Source of the DNA: Copromyces sp. CBS 386.78
Taxonomy: Eukaryota; Ascomycota; Sordariomycetes; Sordariales; Sordariaceae
Direction of reading: 5' to 3'
Length of the DNA: 64,000 bases
Assembly: GCA_030685235.1 (NCBI GenBank)
Contig: MU839225.1
Span: 1-64,000 of the forward strand
A model generated the notes under the pieces. It was not told the origin of the DNA and made no database searches. It saw only the letters and a program-made list of their open reading frames with translations. The position numbers were made by a program, and so were the translations under genes. Positions 1 through 11,874 of this stretch are shown here, piece by piece. The first letter of the stretch is position 1; each line of letters starts with the position of its first letter.

Positions 1-405
1 TCTTTTCGATTTTTCTCAACAACTAAGCATCGGAAAAAGATGTAACCGGTACCAAAATGACCGCCTAATCGAGACGGTCATTTTGCAAGTCTTTTCATTT
101 TGATGCATTTCCTAAAAGTGGCTCTTTTTCATTGAAATCGAAAAGTATTTAGAAAAGTGTCTCGCATCTCTACTAGGATCCACCCTTCCAACCAATTAAT
201 CGAATACAAGACACTATACGAATAGTACGCACGGACGTACACGGATTAATATATCGTCCGTGTTTTTTTGTATTCGCAGCGTTTAAACAGAAATACCGCC
301 GCGCTACGTCAATAGGCCCACGGACTACGACCTTTAGTGCGGATTTCCGTGACACCTTTGGTGCCGTGGGCGCCATCTCCTTGCTTAGGCATGGTGTTTC
401 AATTA
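1..405 (+). repeat. Left arm of a ~0.4-kb inverted repeat
   Basis: This arm is the reverse complement, with scattered substitutions and small indels, of 2808-3221. Base 1 pairs with base 3221, and the inner end pairs at 391-403 with 2811-2823. Because the pairing is still perfect at base 1, the arm may extend beyond the window. It is less A+T-rich than the DNA between the arms and contains an 11-bp stem hairpin at 53-85. Long terminal inverted repeats suggest a cut-and-paste (class II) DNA transposon or a composite element. No transposase can be read, so the family is unknown. Confidence 0.75.
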
Positions 406-2807
406 TATTATATTGCTTATTTATAATTGTAAAATATAGTTTAGGCGAACCTTTTTCGTATTAAATAACGAAGACTTATAATAGGAATTATTATTAGTTT
501 TGTACGTACTCCGGCGGAAAATAGTGGTTTTATTTAGATTATAATAATTTAATAATATAGTTTCTAGATTGTTATTTCCTACGTTGGTTACCCGCCTAGC
601 CTACGCCGGAAATATGTTAACCCTAATATTTCGCCTAGCCTGCGTTAATAATACGCTAACTTTAGTGCTCCGCTTAACCTACGCTAATAATACGCTAACC
701 CTACTACTTTGCTTAACTTGCGCTAATAGTACGCTAACCTTAGTAGTTAATTCTTCTAATACGTAGAATAATAATGGCGAAAATACCCCTGGGATATTTA
801 CCGGCTTATTTACCCCTAATATTAATAATAAATATAATAGTATTTAAGATTATATATATCTAAACTTATTAATATTAGGATTTAATCGTAATTAATAAAT
901 AATTATATAAACGCCTATTAATCCGCCGTATAAAGTCGTCCGTAAAATTAATACTAATAAAAAAACTTCGTTCGAATTAATTCCTTTCGAATCCTAAACG
1001 CTCCCGCTCAAATTATTATATTTCTATCCTCTAACGTTAAAATTAATTATAATTTCAAATATAATCCCGATAAAGCGTTTCAAATAATTATAAGAGGTTA
1101 TTTAAAACAAATACCTTATTAAAGAATTCATGAAGTTTTAGTAAATATTGGACGGGAAATAGCGTTTTAATATTTTCTATGAAGAGGTAGAGGGGCGGAA
1201 AGAATAATTATACGTTTTATAATTCGAATTTACTACCCCCCCCTAATATAAATTATATATTCTACAAATATATTTTTACTTTAAAATAATTTTGAATTTA
1301 TATATTATAAATAATTTGTTTAAAAAATTAATACTTTAAATTAATTTTAATTAATATCGCTGAATTTAAACAAATATTTTATATTTTGGACCGATAAATA
1401 AAGATATTTAAATATTTAATAACGACCAAATATATTTTAATTTCCTCCTTAATCCTATTTGGAAAACGGATATAATAGAGTACGTTTTCGACTTCGACTA
1501 TCCGGGTTGTATATAAATAATCGATTAATTTATATAGGAGATTAGTAGAAAAATTCGGCCTATTAATAGTAATACGTTCGTAATAGCAAAATTTAAAAAT
1601 ATTAGGGAAACGAACTATTTAATATATTTATACCCTAACGACGGGATAATATTCTTAATATTCCCAAAACGGAGGATACTTGTATACGAATAAAGATAGA
1701 AAGTAAAATAATAGCCCGAACTTCCTCCTTTAAAAGTACTAGCGTAAGAATTAGCGAATAAATCTTTAAAATAATATTTATTTAGATATTAAATCGCAAT
1801 CTAATTATTTATAATAATCGTTTAAATAGAAGTATTAAAAATATTAAATAAATTTAAACCTAAATATAAAAAGTTAAATTCTTTATTAGGTAAATAAAGC
1901 CCCCCCTCCCGCCTTTTAGCCTTCTCCTATATTTTATCCTCTACCCCTTAATATTATATTAATAAAATATTATTAATTATATATTAGCTTTTAATAGCCG
2001 GGTAAAAAAATATAAAAATATATATAATAAAACGAAAGTGTAATTTCTATATATATTTTATCTTAAATTTTAAAGGCTAAATTACGACTCTTAAACAATT
2101 TTGGATAATTTTTAAACGGTTTTAAAAAGAATAGTTAAAAAAGTTGCGTAATATAAAATACGGAGGGGAATATAAAAAAGAAAGCGAAGTAGAATGTAAA
2201 GAAGAAGGCGAAGTAGAATATAGAGAGGAATATAAAAAATAATATACGTAGAATTAATATATTTTTATATATATTAAAAAGAAAAGTATTAATAATCGTA
2301 TTAAATTTATATTTGCCTTATAGAAGGATATATTTCGAAGGATATTTCTAATTCTTTAGAGGAAAAATATAACAGCGTTTAGTATTATTGAATAAAAACT
2401 ACTAACTCTTTATAATTGGAATTAAATCGCGTTTACTCTTTCCTAATTATAATTATAGTAGTATTTACTTACCGCCCTAATAAATAAGCCACTTCCCTAA
2501 CCGTTTATAATATTAAACGATATTATTAACCCCTAAGTATTTATCCGTAAATCGCTTAAATTCGGTAATTTTAAAGTATTTAATATAATGCGACGTCGTA
2601 CCCTAAATATATATACTATTAAAATATAATAATACTATTAATACGCTATAATATTAATTTAATTAATCGTTAATATATATTTAATCGCTCCTTTCATTTA
2701 ATTTTTATTTAATTAATAAACTAATTTAGGTATTAATAAATAGTACTATACGCCCCGTTACCCGCTAATACTATTGTTATATTCGCTTTTAATAAACGCC
2801 TTCTATA
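406..2807. mobile_element. RIP-degraded interior of an inverted-repeat element
   Basis: This 2.4-kb stretch lies between the two inverted-repeat arms. It is extremely A+T-rich with dense stops in all frames. CpA and TpG are rare while CpG remains, as expected after repeat-induced point mutation. It holds a four-copy 39-bp tandem repeat (593-748) and purine-rich GAAG-type tracts near 2160-2235. I could not recognise any transposase motif, so calling it a transposon rests only on the flanking inverted repeats and the mutation pattern. Confidence 0.5.
593..748 (+). repeat. 39-bp minisatellite, four copies
   Basis: Copies begin at 593, 632, 671 and 710, an exact 39-bp period. Each contains variants of GCCTAGCCTACG...TACGCTAACC. 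Read on the + strand, each unit is an uninterrupted 13-codon repeat (RLAYAGNMLTLIF and variants) inside a 65-codon open frame. The copies differ mainly by transitions (C/T and A/G), consistent with mutation of a once more uniform array. There is no evidence that it is translated now. Confidence 0.8.
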
Positions 2808-3221
2808 ATTATTGAAACACCATGCCCAAGCAAGGAGATGGCGCCCACGGCACCAAAGGTGGTATTATAACGGAAAATCCGCACCAAAGGTCGCGGTCCG
2901 TAGGCCCATCGACGCAACGCGGCGTAGTATTTCTATTTAGACGCTACGAATGCAAAAAAACACGGACGATATATTAATCCGTATACGTCCGTGCGTACTA
3001 TTCGCACAGTATCTCGCATTGGATTGATTAGCTAGGATAGTAGATCCTAGTAGAGATGCGAAATACTTTTTTAAATACTTTTCTATTTCAATGAAAAAAG
3101 CCACTTTTAGGGAATGCACTAAAATAAAAAGATAACCAAAATGTTCGCCTCGATTAGGCGGTTATTTTGATACCGATTACACTTTTTTCCGATGCTTAGT
3201 TGTTGAGAAAAATCGAAAAGA
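2808..3221 (-). repeat. Right arm of a ~0.4-kb inverted repeat
   Basis: This arm is inverted relative to 1-405. The outer end (TCGAAAAGA at 3213-3221) matches the first nine bases of the window in reverse complement. The inner end carries the mirrored GAAACACCATGCC / GGCATGGTGTTTC sequence. The counterpart of the left-arm hairpin lies near 3137-3175 and has diverged. Confidence 0.75.
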
Positions 3222-3283
3222 AGCGTTTTTGGCCGTGGATTCTAGGTAGCTAGGCGACTGAATTTTGAAAATGACTAAGTTTT

Positions 3284-3356
3284 TTGCCTGCCGGTAACTC
3301 CCTGCCTGCCGGTAACTCCCTGCCTGCCGGTAACTCCCTGCCTGCCGGCAACTCCT
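3284..3356 (+). repeat. 18-bp GC-rich minisatellite, four copies
   Basis: Four near-identical copies of an 18-bp unit (CTGCCTGCCGGTAACTCC). The last copy has CAACTCC in place of TAACTCC. It keeps several CpG and CCGG sites in otherwise A+T-rich DNA. The CTGCC-GTGCCGG vocabulary resembles the 17-bp repeat inside the LTRs at 4360 and 11587, so a shared origin is possible but unproven. Confidence 0.85.
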
Positions 3357-3385
3357 TAAGGCCCGGGGTAGCGAAAACGACTAAG

Positions 3386-3477
3386 TTAAAAATAAAAATA
3401 AAAATAAAAATAAAAATAAAAATAAAAATAAAAATAAAAATAAAAATAAAAATAAAAATAAAAATAAAAATAAAATA
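3386..3477 (+). repeat. (TAAAAA)n hexanucleotide microsatellite
   Basis: About 15 nearly perfect repeats of a 6-bp A-rich unit. The short open frame of alternating Lys and Ile across it is an artefact of the repeat. Confidence 0.9.
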
Positions 3478-3667
3478 AAAAATAAATAAAAGAGAACAAG
3501 AAGGAAAAAGGATAAAGAGAATAAATATAAAGTTTAAGATAAATATAAATATAAAGGTAAAATAAAGTATATATATAAAGAATAAAAAGAAAAAAAAGAA
3601 ATATAAATAAAAAATAAAAGAAGAATAAAGAAAATAAAGAAAAAGAAAAAGGAAGGAGAAAAAGAAT

Positions 3668-3742
3668 AAGAAAAAGAAAAAGAAAAAGAAAAAGAAAAAG
3701 AAAAAGAAAAAGAAAAAGAAAAAGAAAAAGAAAAAGAAAAAG
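3668..3742 (+). repeat. (GAAAAA)n hexanucleotide microsatellite
   Basis: About 12 repeats of GAAAAA within a longer purine-only tract (roughly 3480-3760). The Phe/Ser-rich open frame on the opposite strand is a repeat artefact, not a gene. Confidence 0.9.
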
Positions 3743-3830
3743 GTAAAGAAAAAATAAAAAGATAAAGAAATATAAAAATAAAAATAAAATATCTAAAAAG
3801 CAAATAAAAATTTTTTATATATATATATAA

Positions 3831-4359
3831 AATCTCCTAGCTTGGGCACAATGGTGTTTCACTGCCTCCCTCGGGCATATCCAGCTCCGCCCAAGGGAAG
3901 ACTATTTTAAACTATCCTTAATTTCGAAAATTCTCTAAAGGAAACTGTTAACGAAGTGTATTACTAACTCCTTACCCTCTATATATAATACTATTTTAGT
4001 ATTTCCCTTTAGTAATCTTATAAATATAAAATTACTAATCTAAATTACTCAATATATAATATAACGACTTAATACTTTTACTAATATAATTATACTAAAT
4101 ATTATAAGTAGCCATTTACAACCCCCCTAAATAAATACTATTATATAATTATAAAGACTATTGATTATCCCTTTTAAACCTTTATTATAACGATTGCGGA
4201 AATTAATTAATAATAAATATTAAAGGTATTTAATAACGTTTATAATAAATACCCGCCTTCTACCTATCTCGATATCCATCTTTACTTATAGGAAAGAGTA
4301 TTACTTTTAAATAAAGAGGCGCACGTATAGGTAATTACCCTATTCGAAAAGCGGGAGAA
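3831..4359. other. Gene-free mutated DNA left of LTR element 1
   Basis: It starts with a moderately GC-rich stretch (about 3836-3900) that contains ATGGTGTTTCA, a string also present at the inner ends of the inverted-repeat arms. The rest is A+T-rich with no open frame or recognisable motif. The last five bases, GAGAA at 4355-4359, are the left target-site duplication of the adjoining retrotransposon. Confidence 0.6.
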
Positions 4360-4591
4360 TGTCATGGGGCTGATGCCCGTGGCTGATACCTGGCAATCGC
4401 CAGGCGAACTGCCGTGCCGGCAACCCTGCCGTGCCGGCAAACCTCCTTGGCTCGTATACCCGCACGTCCCTTGAAAAAGATAATTGGCCAGCTCGCCTGC
4501 CCTGTAGGCTCCTTTCCTTCCTTTCTTTCCTCGTAGAACCTTATCGATCGTTTAAGCTAGTACTTATACTAATTGTACTACACCCCTTATA
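4360..4591 (+). repeat. Left LTR of element 1
   Basis: 232 bp, starting TGTCATGGGG and ending CCCCTTATA (CCCCTTACA in the other LTR, so the terminal CA is mutated to TA). It holds two copies of a 17-bp CTGCCGTGCCGGCAACC-type repeat around 4409-4440. The second half (4540-4591) shows many C-to-T changes relative to the right LTR. Confidence 0.9.
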
Positions 4592-7500
4592 TTAAGTTTA
4601 ACCTTATACTTATATAAGTGGATAGTAAATTCAATAGTGGATATTAATAAATTTGAAACGGAGCCAATAGCATTGAACGCGGCATTTGCGGTATTTATTA
4701 CTATAATCGGATTTAGCGAAATAGATTTCGATAATATCGAATAGTAATTTTATAACCCCTAAGGCGGCGGCGAATAATAACTAATAGGAAGTATTACTAC
4801 GAACGATAGCTTCGTAAAAAGCTTTATTAAAATATTTAACGGGAGTACTATTCTACGCGATTATATTAAGTCCTTTCTCTTTAATATTAATCCTAACCCA
4901 ATCTTTATTCTGCGTTTAAATTTCAATCCTGCGGACCTAATTCCTATTAGCGGAACCGTAGTAGGTATTTCAACTATTACTACCGAAAACCCTGCTAATT
5001 TAGATAGCGACGGTCTTAATATTTCTACTTATAGAAGGAAACCCTTCGAATTCCCTAAATAGAATAGCCAACCTTATACCTTCTAATTCTATTTTAACCG
5101 ACTTATTTAAATATATAATACTAATATTAAGGCGGGTTTCCGTACTAATTATAATACCGCTTAGTCCGAAATTTTTAATACCTTCCCTAACGATAAATAA
5201 TTATTATTAAAAGGTTTTTAAATTAGTAAAACGATCCGCGGAAAAGAAGATTTAATTAATTTATTCGCTTAAATCTAAATTATTTTCAATTCCTACCAAA
5301 ACTAGAATATTACTCTTAATAAATTAGTTCGTATATATTAAAAGGATAGAGAACCTTTCGCTACTTTTTTAACTACCTTCGACGATAAAATATTAAAAGC
5401 GGGCGGCTATAATTAGGAGAGCCCTACTAAATTAATTTACTTTAATTATACCTTTAATTAGAAATTCTATAATAAATTTTTTATAGTAAATTTTTTAAAA
5501 GATTACCGCGCCTACGTAGTTAAAATATAATATTTTACGGCTAAGTACGAGCGGACTTCTAAATTTAAAGAAGATTATTATAAATATTTCCGTTTTTAAA
5601 AAGGGCGCTCTTAGGGTAGTAGTATCTACTTTCCTACTTTTAATATTAATATTTAGTAGTTTAATATTTCCCGTTAGTAAATACAATTTTCCTTTTCTTC
5701 TATTAATAATCGTCCTTTTAATTATAATAACGATACTTTTATAGGATCTATTCGAATCGGCGCATTTAATAAAAGTCGTAATAATTGGGGGCGAAGCGGT
5801 TTAAATTCGGCTACTTCTTCTAAGCGTACTAAGTAAGTCTCTAATAAAAAGTATTAAAAGTATAAAGATAATAATTTATATTTCTATTATAGAATTTCTA
5901 ATTATTAAATAAATAATTATCTTTACTTACTTATAATCCCTCCTAATAATAATAGCAGGGTTTATATCCAAGTAACTACTACCGAAATCTTTCTACTCCT
6001 AGAAGACGACGATAAATAAAATTCCGCTTCCGAATAGGGAAAAAAGTAATTCCGGAGTAAAATTAGGCCCCGGAGCCTAAAAATATATTAAATAAAGTAG
6101 AAGAATTTAAATTAAATTTGTAATTAAAAATAGAATTTATATTAATTCTATTCGTTATTAACAATTATAATTTATTTTATACCCTTATTAATAAAGGTTG
6201 CTAATACTATACCGCAATTAGTAAGAAAATTATTAAAGATTTCCGGATTTTAATCGTTCTTATTAAATTTCGTCGTATTAAAGGAGCTTCTGTAATTATA
6301 GAAAGAACTACTATTTAGGGTTTTACATATTTTTTAATAGAAGTTAATAATTATATTTACCCTATTTATATTTATATTATACTACTATTAGAATTCCTTA
6401 TTATTCTAGGGAAACCCTAATTTAAAATTATACGAACGTATTCCATTCCTTACAAAAAATAATTATATATAAGTATTATAAATTATTAGGTTTTATATAT
6501 AAGTAGAGAGTAGGCCCCGGATATAGAATTTATTAAAAATATTAAATCCGCTATTTACATAATAGCTACTACCTTCATTAATTATATATAGAAGATTAAA
6601 AAGGAATTTAATAATAGGGCGGTAGAAGAAACTATTTATACCGTAAGTTTAAAAAACGTTAAAAAGGCTCTATAGCCTAAGAAAGTTTATATTGAAGAAT
6701 AATTATAGAAAATAATTCCAAAGAAGTATTATAACCTTTTACCCCTCTAAATAAAATAAGAAGTAGATAAATATAATTTTTATTATCCCGGAATTAATTA
6801 TAAAATTAAAATTAAAAAAGATAAAGACGGTAAGGAGTTACTAATCCCCTTTAGTCCACTTTATAATATAACCCGTAAAAAACTCCTAGTTTTAAAAAAG
6901 ACCTTTAAAGACCTTTTAAATAAGGGTTTTATCCGTATTAATAATTTAAAAGCGGGAGTTCTAATTTTCTTCGTACGGAAGTTAGGTAATAGATTCCGCT
7001 TCTATTATAATTATTATACTTTAAATACTATTATACGAGCGGACCGTTATCCTTTACTATTTATTAGTAAAATATTCTGCATTTTAAAAGGGGTTAAATA
7101 GTATATAAAGGTCGATATTATATAAACGTTCTATAAAATTCGGATAATTATAGGAGAGGAATGGAAAACGGTATTTCGGATATAATACAGGTTATTCAAA
7201 TAATTAATTATACCCTTTAAGCTAATTAGCGCGCTAGCGACATTTTAATAGTATATTAATTATATCCTTTACAAATATTTTAATAAATTCTATATAACCT
7301 ATATAAATAATATCTTTATTTATATTTCGGGTATTAAAGAAGACTACGAAATTAAAGTCCGTTTAATATTAAAAAAGTTTTTTAACGTAGGCTTTTATTT
7401 AAATTCGGATAAATACGAATTTGCGGTTAAAAAAGTTAAATATTTTAGTTTTATCGTTTATACGGGTGTTAGAATATAAGCCGACTCTAAGAAAATTAAA

Positions 7501-10500
7501 ACTATTTTTAAATAGTTTTTACTTAATTTTTAGAAGGGTATTCGTAATTTCTTTAAGTTCGTTAATTATTATAGGATATTTATACTATAATTTTCGAAAG
7601 TAGTAGCTTCGTTAATAGTATTTACTAATAAAGGGGTAGCCTTCGAATAACTTAAAGAATATAAGAGTATTTTCTAATTATTTAAAATATTATTTACGAA
7701 GGCCCTAATCTTTATAGAATTTAACCCTAATAAAAAGATATTTTTAGAGACGGATTATAGTAGCTTCGTATTAGGCGGAATGATTTTATAAAAAGTTAAT
7801 AAATTTAGAAAACGGGCGGTTATTAATTACTATTCGCGGAAATTAAATACTACGGAGTAGAATTACCTTATTTATAATAAAAAAATATTTACAATTATTA
7901 ATTATTTAAAGTAATAATCGGTTGAATTACATAATTGTAAATCCTTTACTATTTTAATTAACTATCGGAATTTAAAATACTTTATAAAGATATAGCGGCT
8001 CTCCGAATAGTAAATTCGCTAAACTAAATATTTATTACAGTTTAATTTTAACATTAAATATCGGTTAAATAAGGAGGGGGTAATCCCCGACACTTTATCC
8101 TAGCGGGAATAGGATATACTTACCGAATAGGATTGTAAAGTCCGCAATTTATAAATAATATTAAATTCTATTTTCGAATTTTATAGCCCGTTCTATATTT
8201 TTACTTCCCGGGTTGTCCGCGCTAGGAGGAAGGGTATAAAAGTATTTAAAAATCCGGATTTATAGTAATTTTAAGATTAAATAGCCTTTAAAAAAATTTT
8301 ATACTAATAAATTAAAGCGGTAATCTAGAATAATAAACGGTACTTCGATTTATCTTTAAAATTAAAAATATAAATTATTAATTATAATATCGATTTCCGC
8401 AATCGACTTTACTACTAAAGCTGCTTTTAAATTTTTAGAACGCCCGTATATACTAAATCCGACTCTATTAATTTTACAGACTAGTCCTAATAATTTAATA
8501 CCCTTCGTATAATTCTTATCTAAATTATTTACAATTCCTATATTTTCGGCTACCTAAGAAGAAAAGGCACTATAATAACATTTATCCAATACTTTTACTA
8601 ACCGCTCTTAAGGGTTTACGTTCGGTAATTCTTCTATAACTATTATATTTATAATTTTACAAAAGTTTAGAAAGAGTAGAAACGGGGTTTTTTACGACTA
8701 CTACTAATCCCAGAACAATTTAATAGAGAAATCTAAATAAATTTTATTATAAACCTCCTAAATTCGAACGGTAATATCTATTTTTAAATTATTAAGGACC
8801 GGCTTAATAAAAATATTATTCTTAAGCCAATACCGTTTATAAACGCTAAACTCTATATAGAACGGTTCTTATAATATTTTATTAAATATTATAATATTCT
8901 TAGATTTATCGTTAATAATCGTAATTCTAATTAAACGAACCGGTTTTAAGCGAAGCTCTATAAATTCCTCTATATTAAACGGTTTTTTAATACTATTTAT
9001 TACCCTTAAATTAATAATAACCCTAAACGGATAAATTAAAAAATCTACGCCTACTTTCGAATAGTCGTCAATTACGTCTAAAATAATTAAGATAAATAAT
9101 ATTTAATAGCCTAATTAACTATTAATAGCTATATTAATACTTCGATTAATATAAGCCTATTCTTTACTACTTACGGATTTAACGTAGAATTCCTAATTAT
9201 TATTATTAAAGAGCCTACAAACAGACCTCCACTTCTCTCTTTTAAAAAGCGAATTTACTAATTTATTTAAAAATTATAATAAATTACGGACCTATATTAA
9301 ACTACTATAGTAACGGCCGTTTAATAGTAAAAGAAATTCGCTAATTAATATTGTTAATTAGCCGAACGCTTCTAAATCGAAAATAAAATTTAGTTTAACT
9401 TTAAAAATTATAATACCGATCGTCCTAAGAAGAAATTAGATTAGTTATATACAAAGTATATAATTTTAAAAGTCTTTTCTCCGTATATTATCAAATTCTT
9501 TAACCTCCTTCGAATTATTTATAATATTTTTTATATAAATCTTCTATAGCGGGCGGCTTAAAATCCGCTATTAGAGCAAAGGTTTACCAATAATTAGCTA
9601 CTAGCTATAAAAGTAGAAAGAGAATTCGAATAGTAAATAGAGGAAATTTTTTATATATTTATTAATTATAAGAAAGGGAAATTTGTCCGTAAAGTTTTAA
9701 TTAAATAAAAGGGGTATTACAATTTTATTTAAAAACCTTTAATAGAATTTAAAGAAATAAAAGTATTTAACAAATTCGAAAATAAATATAGAGCGGCGGA
9801 TATTAATAATAGATTAACCGACTAATAAATTAAAAACTTTCCCCTAAAGGATTTTACGAACGGAATAAAGTTAATTAATTACAAAATTATAAAAGAAGAA
9901 TTAATTTACAATACTAAAAGAAATTCGAAATTAATTAGGGCGAAGCCTTAAATATATTAAATATCCCTTATTATTTCGTTATTTAATAAATCCTCTATAA
10001 TTTAATTAATATTAATTTCTATATTTTCTTTCCTTTTACTAATAAAGTTCGAAGCAATTACAACATAAGGGTTATATAAAACGGGGTAAATATTTTGGCG
10101 CAAGAGGGTAATAATAAGGACGGTAAAGGGTAAATTCCGTTAAATAAGCGAACGTTAAAGGGTAAATAAATAATATCCTATTATAAAAGCTTATTAAAGC
10201 CCAAAGTCTTTTTAAACCGCTTGGCGGCAGCGCTACTATAAATGCGTATATAATACTTAAAGGTAATAAAAAACTCCTCCCCATTTCTAACAACATCCTC
10301 AACGAAGATAAAAATAACGGCCGTAGTAGGGGCGGCGGAAATAGTAGCAATAAGGGTAGCGGGGGCGGCAATTCTCTCCTCACGCTCCTTCTCCTTTTAA
10401 ATATTATAAATATCTACTAATTTATTAAAATTATATTAAATAGCGGCGCCGGCTACCTATTCAACCGACCCTATATTATTTTTAAAGGCCGCTATCCTCC

Positions 10501-11586
10501 CCTTAAACCTAGAAAATTCAATTACCTAATCTTTTAAAAATTAAACTTTAGCCGTTAAAGAAAATAACGGACTTTCAACTTTAATAGAAGGGGACGGCTA
10601 ACGGGCGACCATTTTAAGGCCAATTCGTACCTAGGAACTATTAACAGAATAATAAATATAAGAACAAATTAAGTAAGGGGGAGAAACTTACGTAAGAATA
10701 CTAATATCTTTAATTTCTTCTATAACTACTAAATAATTAAATATTTTAAAAGCGGCAATAAATAATTCGCGTTTAAGACCCGGAACGTATTTAACTATAT
10801 ATTAAGCGGTAAAGAACTTTTAAGCTTATCCTAACGTCGGTTTATAAAGCTTTTTAACGTATTAATACGCTAAATATATAATAGCCGTATTATTAACGGC
10901 GGAAGTAACGCAATTATACCTATTAATTAAGTAGTATACGTACTAATTTAGAAGCGGAGCAGCGGCGGCAGCGACAGCGGCGGTAATAGTAGCCTTAGTA
11001 GTAATCTTTCTATCGATTCCAATAATAATAGTATTCGGGCGGGCCTAAACCGGTTTAGAAATAGTATAGCGGCGGGGAACGGGGGAGGGGGTTAGTAGAA
11101 TAGGAAATAATAAAAATAATTACTATAACTACTACTATATACAATAAAATTATTAGAACTCTAAAAAGTCTTATATTATATTTAAGTCGGGGGTAGGAGT
11201 AAAACTAAACATTTTAATAATTACAATAGACTAGATTAAAAGGTTAGCGGATAAATAATATTAAAATAAAGTAAAATAACGAACGGCGTAATAGTAATTA
11301 AGGGGGTATAAGGGTAAATAAAAGGGGGGAATAATAGGGGGGGGGTAATAATCGCAATCGTTAAATTGAAAGTTAAATAATAAGAAGGGGGGGGATACTT
11401 ACAACGCAATATAATAATAGTTGTAGAAGGAAAGAGGAGAAGGAGGGAAAGAAGGAGAAAGATTTTACAGTTGAATTAAATGGGCGCGCACTGCCAGAGG
11501 GGGCTTGTCGTCTAATGTTTAAGACATACATAATAAGTTACATTTATATATTTAGCTACTTAATTGGAGGAGAAGGGGGAGGCTAA

Positions 11587-11869
11587 TGTCATAGGGCTAA
11601 TGCCCGTGGCTGATACCTGGCAATCGCCAGGTGAACTGCCGTGCCGGCAACCCTGCCGTGCCGGCAACCCTGCCGTGCCGGCAACCCTGCCGTGCCGGCA
11701 ACCCTGCCGTGCCGGCAAACCCCCTTGGCCCGTACACCCGCACGTCCCTTGAAAAGGACAGCTGGCCAGCTCGCCTGCCCTGCAGGCTCCCTTCCTTCCT
11801 TTCTTTCCTCGTAGAACCTTATCGATCGTTTAGGCCAGCACCTGTGCCAACTGTGCTGCACCCCTTACA
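11587..11869 (+). repeat. Right LTR of element 1
   Basis: 283 bp, TGTCATAGGG...CCCCTTACA. It carries five copies of the 17-bp CTGCCGTGCCGGCAACC-type repeat (about 11636-11721) against two in the left LTR. The length difference, 51 bp, is exactly three units. Short open frames on both strands here are products of the repeat. GAGAA follows immediately. Confidence 0.92.
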
Positions 11870-11874
11870 GAGAA

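Larger units (their letters stand above)
4360..11869 (+). mobile_element. RIP-inactivated Ty3/gypsy-type LTR retrotransposon (element 1)
   Basis: This 7.5-kb element is bounded by direct LTRs (4360-4591 and 11587-11869) and by an identical 5-bp duplication, GAGAA (4355-4359 and 11870-11874). A purine tract (GGAGGAGAAGGGGGAGG, about 11566-11582) precedes the right LTR as expected for a + strand element. The interior is full of stops, but conceptual reading shows a degraded gag-type zinc knuckle (about 5876-5925), reverse transcriptase (about 6840-7480) and RNase H (about 7730-7960). In the RT, the catalytic YxDD-type motif now reads YINN near 7300-7320. An integrase probably follows but I could not place its motifs. 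The order RT then RNase H, with room for integrase after, fits Ty3/gypsy. It cannot be autonomous. Confidence 0.88.

Noticed and set aside
3534..3803. 89-codon Phe/Ser-rich minus-strand frame
   Set aside because: Produced by the (GAAAAA)n microsatellite.
10072..10383. 103-codon minus-strand frame, Leu/Pro-rich
   Set aside because: It lies inside the mutated interior of element 1, opposite to its coding direction, with no domain.
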